From Limnovirga soli (lineage in GTDB: Bacteria > Bacteroidota > Bacteroidia > Chitinophagales > Chitinophagaceae): a DNA stretch of 64,000 nt. The notes below the pieces were generated by a model. It was not told where the DNA came from. It searched no databases and worked only from the letters and a program-made list of their open reading frames with translations. The DNA is taken from assembly GCF_013106755.1 (NCBI RefSeq), contig NZ_WHPF01000003.1, positions 310,001 through 374,000 on the forward strand, given 5' to 3'. Position 1 is the stretch's first letter; each line of letters begins with the position of its first letter. The translations under genes and the position numbers were made by a program. Of the stretch, positions 18,828 to 27,295 are shown piece by piece.

Positions 18828-21605
18828 ATGAAAAAAGCTTTTTTTTATTTGAGATTTTTAAGGCTTGTCGGATTGCTGTTTGCTATATTTTTTTTGCTTA
18901 GTGCCATATCCTGTACCAGTGAGAAAAAGGAAAAGTTGTTCAGAGTAGGCTTTTCACAATGCCAGGGTACAGACGAATGGAGAAAAACCATGTTGGCAGA
19001 AATGAAAAGAGAACTTGCCTTTCATGATAATGTTGAGTTTATATACCGGGATGCAGAGGCCAACAGTAAAAAGCAACTGGAGCAAATAGACGAACTGGTA
19101 AACCTGAATATTGACCTTTTAATTGTATCGCCTAATGAAATCCAGCCGTTGTCTTCCAGTATTGAAAAAATATTCGACTCCGGCATACCTGTGGTTTTGG
19201 TAGACAGGGGAATCAATTCAAAAAAATATACCGCTTTTATAGGAGCCTCTAATTATGAAGTGGGTCAAAATGCAGGCAGGTATGCGGTATCTATATTAAA
19301 TGGAAAAGGTAATGTAATTGAAGTGATGGGTCTATCTGATGCATCACCTTTTATAGATAGGCATAAGGGATTTATGGATATAATTTCGCAGCAACCTGGT
19401 ATCAATTATCTGGAAAAACTGGAAGACCACACTGTCGATTATCAAAAGAAATTAGCCCACACTTTACTAACTGAAAAGAAGATTGACCTGATTTTTGCTC
19501 AGAGTGATTACATTGCTTTAGACGTGTATAAAATATGTAAACAAACAGGCGTTGATAAAAAAATAAAGATCATAGGTGTTGATGGCCTTCCGCTGGATAG
19601 TTTAGGAATGGGTATGGTAGCTAATAAGTTTCTGGCCGCCACTGTTTTGTATCCTACAGGCGGACAGGAAGCCATTATAACAGCGCTGAAAATATTAGAG
19701 CATAAACCTTATAAAAAAGAGAATCTGTTAGCCACCAGCATTATTGATTCCACGAATGTAAGGATCATGAGACTTCAAAACGACAAGTTATCAGCACTTC
19801 AAAAAGATATTGACAGAAGTCAGAAAAAAATTGAAAACCAGGCTATTATTACAAATAATCAAACCAATATTATTTACGCCATCTCAGTTTCACTTGCGCT
19901 GGCATTATTAATGGGTTCTATATTGTTTTATTACCTCCGGGAAAATAGGAAGATAAACGCAAGGCTGGCTTTACAAAATGAGGAAATACTAAGCCAGCGT
20001 GACCAGCTGATAGTTTTAGGAAATAAAGCAAAAGAAGCTTCTGAAGCCAAAATAAATTTCTTTACCAATATCTCTCACGAATTTAGAACACCGCTAACAC
20101 TAATACTTGGCCCACTGGAAGAGTTGTTAAGTAATCCCAAATTACATTTTACCACCAGGGAATATTTAAACCTAATACAGAAAAATACCATTAGGCTTTT
20201 AAGGTTAATCAATGAATTAATAGACTTTAGAAAAATTGAAGTAAACAAAATGCAGCTTAATGCTTCTGAAAATGACATGGTATCTTTTGTGCCTGAAATT
20301 ACAGGTGCTTTTATCGCATTGGCAAAAAAAAGAAATATTGATTTTAGAATAATTACAAAAGAACGCAGCATTCTGGTATGGTTTGACAAGTTGATGATGG
20401 ATAAAGTAATATTTAATCTTCTTTCCAATGCGTTTAAATTCACCAATGATAATGGGTATATCCATATTACACTTGAGAAAAATGTTTCCGATGGAATGGC
20501 CATTCTGAAAGTGGAGGATAATGGGATTGGAATGTCGCAAGAGGTAGCAGCGCATGCATTTGAATTATTTTATCAAGCCAGTATTACCAATCAGCAGGGC
20601 AGTGGATTAGGCCTTTCACTTTCCAAGGAATTAATTGGGTTACACCATGGGGAGCTTTCTGTTACCAGTAAGCAATATAAAGGCACTTGCTTTGAAATAA
20701 AACTGCCACTTGGTACAAAGCATTTGAAGGACGATGAAATATTAAAGGAAAAATTGGCAGGTGAAGTAATGTATTACGACGAAAGAATTTATACCAGTGA
20801 GACTGATAAAACAAATTTTTCAAGTGAAGAGAAAAGCTCTGATGACGATACTCTTGAACATTCTGTTCTGATAATTGAGGACAATACAGACCTGAGAAAT
20901 TTTCTGGCAAACAGGCTTTCAACGGGTTATCAGGTGCTTATGGCAGATAATGGTATTACGGCATTGCAGGAGGCATATGATAACGTGCCTGATCTAATCA
21001 TTTCTGATGTGATTTTACCCGGAAAGGATGGCATTTCTATTACTAATACCATAAAAAATGACATAAGAACATCGCACATTCCTATTATTTTATTAACAGC
21101 TAAAATTGAGGTGGAGGAACAAATTGAAGGCATGAAAAGTATGGCAGATGCTTATATTTTAAAGCCATTTAATATTCAGCTTTTAGAGGAAACTATTAAG
21201 AGCGTAATGAAAAACCGCGATTTGCTTAGAGAACATTATACAAGTGAAATTTCATCAGAAATTAAAACGCAGAACCCTAGAAAATTGGATAGAAAATTTA
21301 TCAATGAATTTACTTCCACTATAGAATCGAATATTGGGAACGAAAATTTTACCATAGATGAAATTTGTAACATTATCGGTGTATCTCGAATTCAATTATA
21401 TAGAAAGGTAAAAGCTTTACTGGGTTATAATGTGAATGATTTTATTTTAAATACCCGTATACAAAAAGCAAAATACTACTTAAACGAAGGAAAATTATCT
21501 ATCTCAGAAATTGCCTATAAAGTTGGTTTTGCTTCCCCTGCCTATTTTTCTACTGTTTTTAAATCTAAATGTGGGATGACGCCTAAAGAATTTCGTGAAA
21601 AATAA
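18828..21605 (+). CDS. Hybrid two-component system protein with periplasmic sugar-binding sensor
   Basis: A 925-aa one-protein signalling chain. A hydrophobic N-terminus (about 10-28) precedes a type I periplasmic-binding-protein sensor (about 38-330; FRVGFSQCQGTDEW, VLVDRGINS, KIIGVDGLP). A membrane helix (about 348-370) and HisKA domain (NISHEFRTP, His417) follow, then the ATPase domain (NLLSNAFKFT, DNGIGMS, GSGLGLSLS). The receiver has D727 in DLIISDVILPG and TAK, and an AraC-type HTH forms the C-terminus (about 820-925; ISEIAYKVGFASPAYFSTVF). The type I binding-protein sensor is the arrangement of the Bacteroides fructose sensor BT1754. With GH32 and SusCD beside it, a fructose-responsive regulator of this locus is likely (inference). 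Confidence 0.93.
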   Translation: MKKAFFYLRFLRLVGLLFAIFFLLSAISCTSEKKEKLFRVGFSQCQGTDEWRKTMLAEMKRELAFHDNVEFIYRDAEANSKKQLEQIDELVNLNIDLLIVSPNEIQPLSSSIEKIFDSGIPVVLVDRGINSKKYTAFIGASNYEVGQNAGRYAVSILNGKGNVIEVMGLSDASPFIDRHKGFMDIISQQPGINYLEKLEDHTVDYQKKLAHTLLTEKKIDLIFAQSDYIALDVYKICKQTGVDKKIKIIGVDGLPLDSLGMGMVANKFLAATVLYPTGGQEAIITALKILEHKPYKKENLLATSIIDSTNVRIMRLQNDKLSALQKDIDRSQKKIENQAIITNNQTNIIYAISVSLALALLMGSILFYYLRENRKINARLALQNEEILSQRDQLIVLGNKAKEASEAKINFFTNISHEFRTPLTLILGPLEELLSNPKLHFTTREYLNLIQKNTIRLLRLINELIDFRKIEVNKMQLNASENDMVSFVPEITGAFIALAKKRNIDFRIITKERSILVWFDKLMMDKVIFNLLSNAFKFTNDNGYIHITLEKNVSDGMAILKVEDNGIGMSQEVAAHAFELFYQASITNQQGSGLGLSLSKELIGLHHGELSVTSKQYKGTCFEIKLPLGTKHLKDDEILKEKLAGEVMYYDERIYTSETDKTNFSSEEKSSDDDTLEHSVLIIEDNTDLRNFLANRLSTGYQVLMADNGITALQEAYDNVPDLIISDVILPGKDGISITNTIKNDIRTSHIPIILLTAKIEVEEQIEGMKSMADAYILKPFNIQLLEETIKSVMKNRDLLREHYTSEISSEIKTQNPRKLDRKFINEFTSTIESNIGNENFTIDEICNIIGVSRIQLYRKVKALLGYNVNDFILNTRIQKAKYYLNEGKLSISEIAYKVGFASPAYFSTVFKSKCGMTPKEFREK

Positions 21606-21642
21606 ATTGTACATATTTCACTTTTATCATGAAAGTTTCAAT

Positions 21643-21738
21643 TTGCTTTTAGCATTTTGCCAACAGCCCAAGTCTATTCTTTCGCACAAGTGTGCGACGC
21701 AAGTAAAGCTGCACTGTATTAATTTGTTTGGCTAATAA
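21643..21738 (+). repeat. Half-unit with part of the composite interior
   Basis: An interior-like segment, TTGCTTTTAGC and TTGCCAACAGCCCAAG, leads into ACAAGTGTGCGACGCAAG (21686-21703) and ends with GGCTAATAA. It is a composite copy that has lost its left arm, and it sits between two convergent stops. Confidence 0.8.
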
Positions 21739-21744
21739 AAGGTA

Positions 21745-22839
21745 TTATTGTTTTTTACCAAAATGGCCATTGGCAATATCTTTTTTTGTTCCCATCCAAA
21801 AGGCAATATTTTTTCGTTGCCAGGTATAGGTAAGCGCTACCGTGTCGCCAAAATTTATAATGGCGGGGTAAGAAAATTCATCATCGCCCTTGCCGTTTTC
21901 AATGTTTAATTGTTGTGGCCAGGTTTTACCATTATCGTACGAAATGGCCAGCAGCAAAGGGGCTCTGTCGCCATCGTTTTTGTTATCGGGGTTATAGGCC
22001 AGCACCAACATATTGCCAGCCAGTTGTGTTAAATCTATACCACTATTTGGATTGGGTAAGGTTGTTTTATACACCGGAGCCCAGGTGTAGCCATAATCCT
22101 TTGAGTCGCTGCGACAAATACAACCCTCGCTGCTACGCAATAGCATATGTATTTGGCCGGGTGCAGACTCCCAAAGCGTTGGCTGAATCAATTCTTTGTT
22201 TAGCAAGCTGGTATCGCCAATAGGCAAGTAGGGCGTGGCGGTCCAGGTTTTACCGCTATCTATACTGCGGTCAACAAAAACATGGTAGCCATTTGCCTCA
22301 TGTGAGGCACCTGCCAGCCAGCTGCCATCCGATAATATGATGGGTTTGTCTTTTACCGGCCCACGGCCACCTTTATCGCCTTTTACAAACTCATTGGCCA
22401 CCGACCATGTAGTACCATCATCGGTAGAGGTTTGCACCCAGGTTTCCCAACTGTCTATTTCTTTGCCAACTTTAAAAAATAAAAATATTTTCCCTGTTGG
22501 CGATTGAAACAATACCGGGTTCCAATGGGCATCATTATTAATTTTTGCTACTTCACGGGGGGCTTCCCATTGTCCATTTACCCTTCGAGAAAACCAAATT
22601 CCCACATCGTCGTTTTTTTCCTCTGTACCACCAAACCACGCCGATAAAAACATGCCATTCTTTAGGTGCAGCAAGGATGATGCATGACATTGTTTAAAAC
22701 TATGGTTATTGCTAAAAACAAATTCTTTTATTGGTAAATTACCTGAATTTTTTGCCAAATCTTTTTTATCTGTGGGCATGTGGCAGGCTGTTATAAAAAA
22801 TAGCAGCCATACCGGTAAATGCGCATTAATTTTTACCAT
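21745..22839 (-). CDS. Sialidase-like BNR/Asp-box propeller lipoprotein
   Basis: A 364-aa exported protein with an N-terminal hydrophobic segment ending at Cys19 (LLFFITACHMP). It has a six-bladed propeller with repeated Asp-boxes: STDDGTTWS, SIDSGKTWT, SKDYGYTW and SYDNGKTW. The opening HASSLLHLKNGMFLSAWFGG is typical of the BNR sialidase-like family that is often annotated exo-alpha-sialidase. No FRIP motif is obvious, so true sialidase activity is doubtful, and relatives act on other uronic or neutral sugars. It is convergent with the hybrid sensor gene and stands apart from the fructan operon. Confidence 0.82.
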   Translation of the reverse strand: MVKINAHLPVWLLFFITACHMPTDKKDLAKNSGNLPIKEFVFSNNHSFKQCHASSLLHLKNGMFLSAWFGGTEEKNDDVGIWFSRRVNGQWEAPREVAKINNDAHWNPVLFQSPTGKIFLFFKVGKEIDSWETWVQTSTDDGTTWSVANEFVKGDKGGRGPVKDKPIILSDGSWLAGASHEANGYHVFVDRSIDSGKTWTATPYLPIGDTSLLNKELIQPTLWESAPGQIHMLLRSSEGCICRSDSKDYGYTWAPVYKTTLPNPNSGIDLTQLAGNMLVLAYNPDNKNDGDRAPLLLAISYDNGKTWPQQLNIENGKGDDEFSYPAIINFGDTVALTYTWQRKNIAFWMGTKKDIANGHFGKKQ

Positions 22840-23372
22840 GTCGGTTGGTTTATTTTAAAAAAATAAAAGGCAATATTTCATTGTAGCCCGGCTATGGTTT
22901 TCAATTTAGCTGTACTTGCGTCGCACACTTGTGCGTTCAAGCCTGTCAGGGGCTTTTAACAGCCTGGAATGATATACACTAAAATTAAAGGTTCCGGAGG
23001 CAATTGTAAGAAATGTATACTCATTGTTATTATAATTTTTTTTATAGCTGAAAGCAAAACAAAAAATTCCTTCTTGCAGGTGCAGGTAACCTGAAATATT
23101 TCTCATCCTAAAATTGTACACATTTCTAAAAGAACAGAGAATTAAATTATGGCAAATACTTTTATTGAGAATCATTAAAACTTCAGAAATGTAGGTGATT
23201 TATTTAAAGAAAAAGCAAATTTGGTAGTTTGCCTTCTGTTATGAATAATAATTGACTACATCGGTTTATGGTATAAAATTTTTATTTTTCCTCTGTGCTA
23301 ATCTTATATCTTTAAATGCGTAAACGCCCGCTTCTTCTAACGATAAAAAGCATTTTTTAACTGCTGTAGAAT
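22840..23372. other. Divergent intergenic region, 533 bases, no gene
   Basis: It contains one repeat half-unit (22883-22933) near the lipoprotein start. The remainder is AT-rich and must include the promoter of the downstream sugar cluster. A minus-strand frame at 22906-23175 starts from a non-protein-like, Ser/Tyr-rich sequence, overlaps the repeat and is not credible. Confidence 0.5.
22883..22933 (-). repeat. Single repeat half-unit
   Basis: AGCCCGGC (22885-22892) and, after the spacer, TACTTGCGTCGCACACTTG; the final part reads GTGCG in place of GTACT. It lies 44 bases upstream of the sialidase-like gene start. Confidence 0.8.
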
Positions 23373-24074
23373 ATGAAACCTATTGTTCAAATCTCACTCG
23401 ATCTTACCAATATTGATGAAGCTTTAGCAACGGCAGCCATGGCGATGCGGGCCGGTGTAGATTGGCTGGAAGCCGGTACACCATTAATTCTGGCCGAAGG
23501 CCTTCGCGGGGTTAGATTGTTAAGGGAAGCATTTCCCGGTGTGCCCATAGTGGCAGATCTTAAAACCATGGATGGCGGTTATCTGGAAGCAGAAATGATG
23601 GCAAAAGCAGGTGCTACCCATGTGGTTGTAATGGCCCGTGCCCATGAGGAAACGATAAAATGTGTGGTAAATGCCGGCCGTGATTTTGGTGTAAAAGTGA
23701 TGGGCGATAATCTTGGTTGCGAGGATATGGTGGCCGCCGCCAAATGGCTGGAAGACCTGGGTTGCGATTATGTAATTCATCATATTGGCTACGATGAACG
23801 CAGGGGGATTGCCGCACGTGGCATGCGAATGCCAAGTCCATTAGATCAGCTGCGGGATGTAGTAAATGCAGTACATATTCCTGTGCAGGCAGTTGGCGGT
23901 TTGTCTTTAGAACAAGCTATTCAGTGCCCAGCATTTGGTGCACCACTGGTAGTATTGGGTGCGCCACTTACTATTGATGCAGATGCTTTTAAAACTGCTG
24001 ATGGAAACCTGGAAGATTCGCTGCGGTTAATTTGTAATGCTATACACGCATATGGCGATGTTGGGGCTGTTTAA
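23373..24074 (+). CDS. Hexulose-6-phosphate-synthase-like (OMP decarboxylase superfamily) enzyme
   Basis: A 233-aa TIM barrel of the orotidine-phosphate decarboxylase suprafamily. The DxKxxD catalytic array is present as ADLKTMDGG (D62, K64, D67). The phosphate-binding end has QAVGGLSLEQA and LVVLGAPLT. In this group HPS and 3-keto-L-gulonate-phosphate decarboxylase act on pentulose or hexulose phosphates using Mg2+. The true OMP decarboxylase is different and longer. It is the first gene of a plus-strand sugar cluster, and its product pairs logically with the dehydrogenases downstream. The exact substrate is not predictable. Confidence 0.85.
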   Translation: MKPIVQISLDLTNIDEALATAAMAMRAGVDWLEAGTPLILAEGLRGVRLLREAFPGVPIVADLKTMDGGYLEAEMMAKAGATHVVVMARAHEETIKCVVNAGRDFGVKVMGDNLGCEDMVAAAKWLEDLGCDYVIHHIGYDERRGIAARGMRMPSPLDQLRDVVNAVHIPVQAVGGLSLEQAIQCPAFGAPLVVLGAPLTIDADAFKTADGNLEDSLRLICNAIHAYGDVGAV

Positions 24075-24094
24075 AGTTGAATATATAATCTGAA

Positions 24095-24150
24095 AGTACA
24101 AGTGTGCGACGCAAGTACAGCTGAATACTTGTTCTGTTGCTCGGTTCAAA
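24095..24150 (+). repeat. Single repeat half-unit
   Basis: GTACAAGTGTGCGACGCAAG, then a 23-base spacer and GCTCGGTTCAAA as a diverged second box. It lies 21 bases after the preceding stop. Confidence 0.82.
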
Positions 24151-24302
24151 AAATGCTTTTTACCATTAGTAGTTTGCAGGCAATATTGATTCCAGTAATT
24201 GATAATTTTAGCATCAACGTTGCGTAGCAAGCCGCTCATCGAATGGAATAATTTTGAGATTTGCTTTACTTATAATTCTTTTATCTGTTTCAATATATCT
24301 AT

Positions 24303-25337
24303 ATGTCAGTAACAAAACATGCAGCCGTAATCAATTATTCTTCTGTAAAAGGCTCAGTAGAAATTAGAGAAATTGAAAAACCAGCAATTGGCGAAGAAGA
24401 TGTGTTACTTGAAGTAGTCAATGTAGGCGTTTGTGGCAGCGACCTGCATCAATGGACGGCAGATCATAGCTGGCAGGTAAATTACCCCGTTGTGCTTGGC
24501 CATGAATTTGGAGGCCATATTGTTGAATTGGGTAGCCGTGTTGGCAACTGGAAATTGGGCGATAGGGTAGTGAGTGAAACTGCTGCCGTAATAAATGCCA
24601 ACAGCCCATTAACCAGAACCGGATTATATAATCTTGACCCCGATAGAAAGGGCTTTGGCTATGGCGTAAATGGTGCTATGACAAAATATGTAAAAGTGCC
24701 TGCCCGGTGCCTGCACCTGGTACCTGATGCGCTACCATTTGAGCAAGCATGCCTTACCGAACCTTGTTGTGTGGCTTATAATGCAGTGGTAAATAATTCG
24801 CATATAAAACCCGGCGACAGGGTTGTTGTAATTGGTCCGGGTACCATTGGCATTTTATGCGCTGCAGTAGCAAAACTTTGTGGCGCACAGGTAGCTGTTA
24901 CCGGTTTGGAAGCAGACAGGCATAGATTGAATATTGCCAAACAATATGGTTGCGAACCCATTATTGGCGACGCTTCTGAATGGGCCAAACGTACTGATGG
25001 TTTAGGTGCTGATTTGGTAATTGATGCAGCCGGATCCAGCTTTACTTTAAAATTAGCATTAGACCTGGTAAGGCCAAATGGCCGTATTACAAAAGTTGGC
25101 TGGGGGCCGCAACCGCTGGGCTTTTCGCTTGATCCGCTGGTGCAAAAAAATGTTACGTTGCAAGGCAGCTTTAGCCATAACTGGCCAATATGGGAACGGG
25201 TAATTGCTTTACTGGCCAGCGGGCAATTGGATGTGCGGCCCATTATTGGTGGGGTATGGCCTATTACCGAATGGCACGAAGCATTTGAAAAAATGCATAA
25301 AGGTGAAGTGGTAAAAAGTGTTCTAAAACCTGTTTAA
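24303..25337 (+). CDS. Medium-chain (zinc-type) alcohol/polyol dehydrogenase
   Basis: A 344-aa cytoplasmic NAD(P)-dependent dehydrogenase. Catalytic-zinc ligands are C44 (GVCGSDLHQ), H67/E68 (LGHEFGG) and E153 (LTEPCCVAYNA). The Rossmann domain has VVIGPGTIGILCAAVAKLCG. It resembles sorbitol or threonine dehydrogenases. It lacks the four-cysteine structural zinc lobe: the corresponding stretch (about 90-120, INANSPLTRTGLYNLDPD) has no cysteine. It is followed after one base by the SDR gene, so the two are tightly co-transcribed. Confidence 0.9.
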   Translation: MSVTKHAAVINYSSVKGSVEIREIEKPAIGEEDVLLEVVNVGVCGSDLHQWTADHSWQVNYPVVLGHEFGGHIVELGSRVGNWKLGDRVVSETAAVINANSPLTRTGLYNLDPDRKGFGYGVNGAMTKYVKVPARCLHLVPDALPFEQACLTEPCCVAYNAVVNNSHIKPGDRVVVIGPGTIGILCAAVAKLCGAQVAVTGLEADRHRLNIAKQYGCEPIIGDASEWAKRTDGLGADLVIDAAGSSFTLKLALDLVRPNGRITKVGWGPQPLGFSLDPLVQKNVTLQGSFSHNWPIWERVIALLASGQLDVRPIIGGVWPITEWHEAFEKMHKGEVVKSVLKPV

Positions 25338-25338
25338 T

Positions 25339-26139
25339 ATGCGTTTACAAAATAAAGTTATCATAGTAACCGGTAGTACCACCGGCATTGGTAAAGCCAT
25401 TGCATTACGTTGCGCTGCAGAAGGTGCCAGCATAGTACTACACGGACTGGAAGAAAACTGGGGTAAAGAAGTACTTACAAGTATTGGCAATAAAAATGCA
25501 GTATTGCAAATAGAAGATATTAGCGCCGAAGGTGCTCCGGAAAGACTGGTAGAGTTGGCCATAAAAGCCTTTGGCAAATTAGATGCAGTAGTAAATAATG
25601 CTGCGATTGTAGCTTCGTCAAATATTCATACCACCGATAAGGCTTTTCTGCAAAGGCTTTTAGCAGTAAATACTATTGCGCCATTTAGTTTAATAAAAGC
25701 TGCCTTACCTTACTTGTCAGAAAAGCATGGCTGTGTATTAAATATAGGATCAGTAAATGCATATAGCGGCGAACCAAATTTGTTTGCTTATAGTGTGTCA
25801 AAAGGTGCATTAATGACAATGACGAGGAACCTGGGTGATACCTTGTTTCGTGAAAATGGTGTTAGGGTAAACCAGATTAACCCGGGTTGGGTACTTACCG
25901 AAACAGAAATACAACGCAAAAAAGACCATGGACTGGCGGCAGACTGGTACAAGGATTTACCTGCTGTTTATGCACCTGCAGGCAGAATATTGCAACCCGC
26001 AGAAATTGCTGCTGCAGCCGTGTATTGGCTGGCTGATGAGTGTGGCCCAATTAGCGGTCAGGTAGTAGATTTGGAGCAACATCCATTTATTGGCCGCAAT
26101 CCGCCAAAAGACACAAGCACTATTAAAGGCTCCAAATAA
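25339..26139 (+). CDS. Short-chain dehydrogenase/reductase
   Basis: A 266-aa Rossmann-fold oxidoreductase. It has the cofactor motif TGSTTGIGKA (11-20), NNAAI (86-90) and the catalytic triad S138, Y151 and K155 in GSVNAYSGEPNLFAYSVSKGA. The C-terminal AAVYWLADECGPISGQVVDL segment is typical of classical SDRs. A C-terminal extension of about 15 residues (NPPKDTSTIKG) follows. It starts one base after the dehydrogenase stop and ends 12 bases before the TIM-barrel gene. It probably oxidises or reduces a sugar-derived intermediate (inference). Confidence 0.92.
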   Translation: MRLQNKVIIVTGSTTGIGKAIALRCAAEGASIVLHGLEENWGKEVLTSIGNKNAVLQIEDISAEGAPERLVELAIKAFGKLDAVVNNAAIVASSNIHTTDKAFLQRLLAVNTIAPFSLIKAALPYLSEKHGCVLNIGSVNAYSGEPNLFAYSVSKGALMTMTRNLGDTLFRENGVRVNQINPGWVLTETEIQRKKDHGLAADWYKDLPAVYAPAGRILQPAEIAAAAVYWLADECGPISGQVVDLEQHPFIGRNPPKDTSTIKGSK

Positions 26140-26151
26140 TACAATTAAATT

Positions 26152-27042
26152 ATGCCAAAACTTGCTGCATTTCCCAAAGCATTTATGCAGGCGCTTTGTA
26201 AAGATGGTACTATGCTGGTAGAAGAATGGATTGCCCTGGCCGTTAAACTGGATATTGAAGGGTTAGAGTGGTATGCAGGCTTTTTACAAATGGCCGATGA
26301 GCGCAACTGGAAAACCTTTCGAAGTATGGTAGAAGATTATGGAAAAACAATTCCTATGATGTGTTGCTCGCCAGATTTTACGCATCCTGACAAAGCTTTT
26401 CGTGCAAAGGAAATTGAAAAGGAAAAGCAGTGGATTGATATGACCTATGCCCTGGGTGGCAGTTATTGCCGGGTGCTTTCCGGACAAAAAAGGCCGGCCC
26501 TTTCTATTGAAGAGGGTGTAAAACTGGCGGCAGATTGTATTTACGAATGCCTGACCTATGCGCAGGATAGAAATATTACACTCATACTAGAAAATCACTA
26601 TAAAGATGATTTTTGGGAATACCCCGAATTTGCCCAAAAGGCAGATGTGTTTTGCAAACTGGTAGAAAGTATAGATCATCCCAATTTTGGGATTAATTAC
26701 GATCCCAGTAATACCTATTTGGCCGGCGAAGATCCGGTGGAACTGCTACAGCGTGTTGCTAAAAGGGTAGTAACCATGCATGCAAGCGATCGCTATTTAA
26801 AAGAAGGAACCATTGAGGATTTACGCAGGGAAGAAGGCGGCGCTGCCGGTTATGCCAAACGCCTAAGCCATGGCGAAATTGGTAAAGGACTAAATAATTA
26901 TGATGCTATTTTTACCGAATTAAAAAGCGTAGGTTTTGATAGTTGGATAAGTATAGAAGATGGGGTAGATGGTATGGATCAGTTAGAAAGAAGTGTACAA
27001 TTTCTGCGCAATAAAATGGCCATTTACTGGCCGAAAAATTAG
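26152..27042 (+). CDS. Sugar phosphate isomerase/epimerase-like TIM barrel
   Basis: A 296-aa cytoplasmic member of the xylose-isomerase-like TIM-barrel family. Metal-ligand motifs visible are LILENHYKDD (Glu), NYDPSNTYLAGED (Asp), TMHASDRY (His) and the terminal SIEDG (Glu). These residues would bind a divalent cation for a keto-sugar isomerisation or dehydration. It is the last gene of a three-gene tight operon with the two dehydrogenases. No signal peptide is seen, so the substrate is cytoplasmic. Confidence 0.88.
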   Translation: MPKLAAFPKAFMQALCKDGTMLVEEWIALAVKLDIEGLEWYAGFLQMADERNWKTFRSMVEDYGKTIPMMCCSPDFTHPDKAFRAKEIEKEKQWIDMTYALGGSYCRVLSGQKRPALSIEEGVKLAADCIYECLTYAQDRNITLILENHYKDDFWEYPEFAQKADVFCKLVESIDHPNFGINYDPSNTYLAGEDPVELLQRVAKRVVTMHASDRYLKEGTIEDLRREEGGAAGYAKRLSHGEIGKGLNNYDAIFTELKSVGFDSWISIEDGVDGMDQLERSVQFLRNKMAIYWPKN

Positions 27043-27051
27043 CAATATTTT

Positions 27052-27103
27052 GAGCCCTGCTGTAGTTTATGCAAGGGGCTTTACTTGCGTCGCACACTGG
27101 TGC
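27052..27103 (-). repeat. Single repeat half-unit
   Basis: GAGCCCTGC, spacer, then TTTACTTGCGTCGCACACTGG with a GTGCG end. It starts 10 bases after the preceding stop. Confidence 0.8.
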
Positions 27104-27295
27104 GTTTAGCGCATTATGCAGCAATAAGGCATTGGTGTTAAAGCATAGCTGCAGCATGGATAGCCTCTCAGAAAACGCCTATTTGGTTTCCGGCCCTGCA
27201 CCTTGCAAACTATTTTTGATTAGTTGCCTGCTTTGAAATAATTTGTTGTTCTAACGACATCAATTTCCTTTCCATCATCATCAAACCTGTACATT

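Noticed and set aside
22906-23175. Minus-strand 89-aa frame
   Set aside because: It lies in a divergent promoter region, overlaps a repeat half-unit and has no protein-like pattern.
23373-24074. Calling the decarboxylase-superfamily gene pyrF
   Set aside because: The ADLKTMDGG pattern and 233-aa length fit the hexulose-phosphate-synthase branch, and no pyrimidine gene is nearby.
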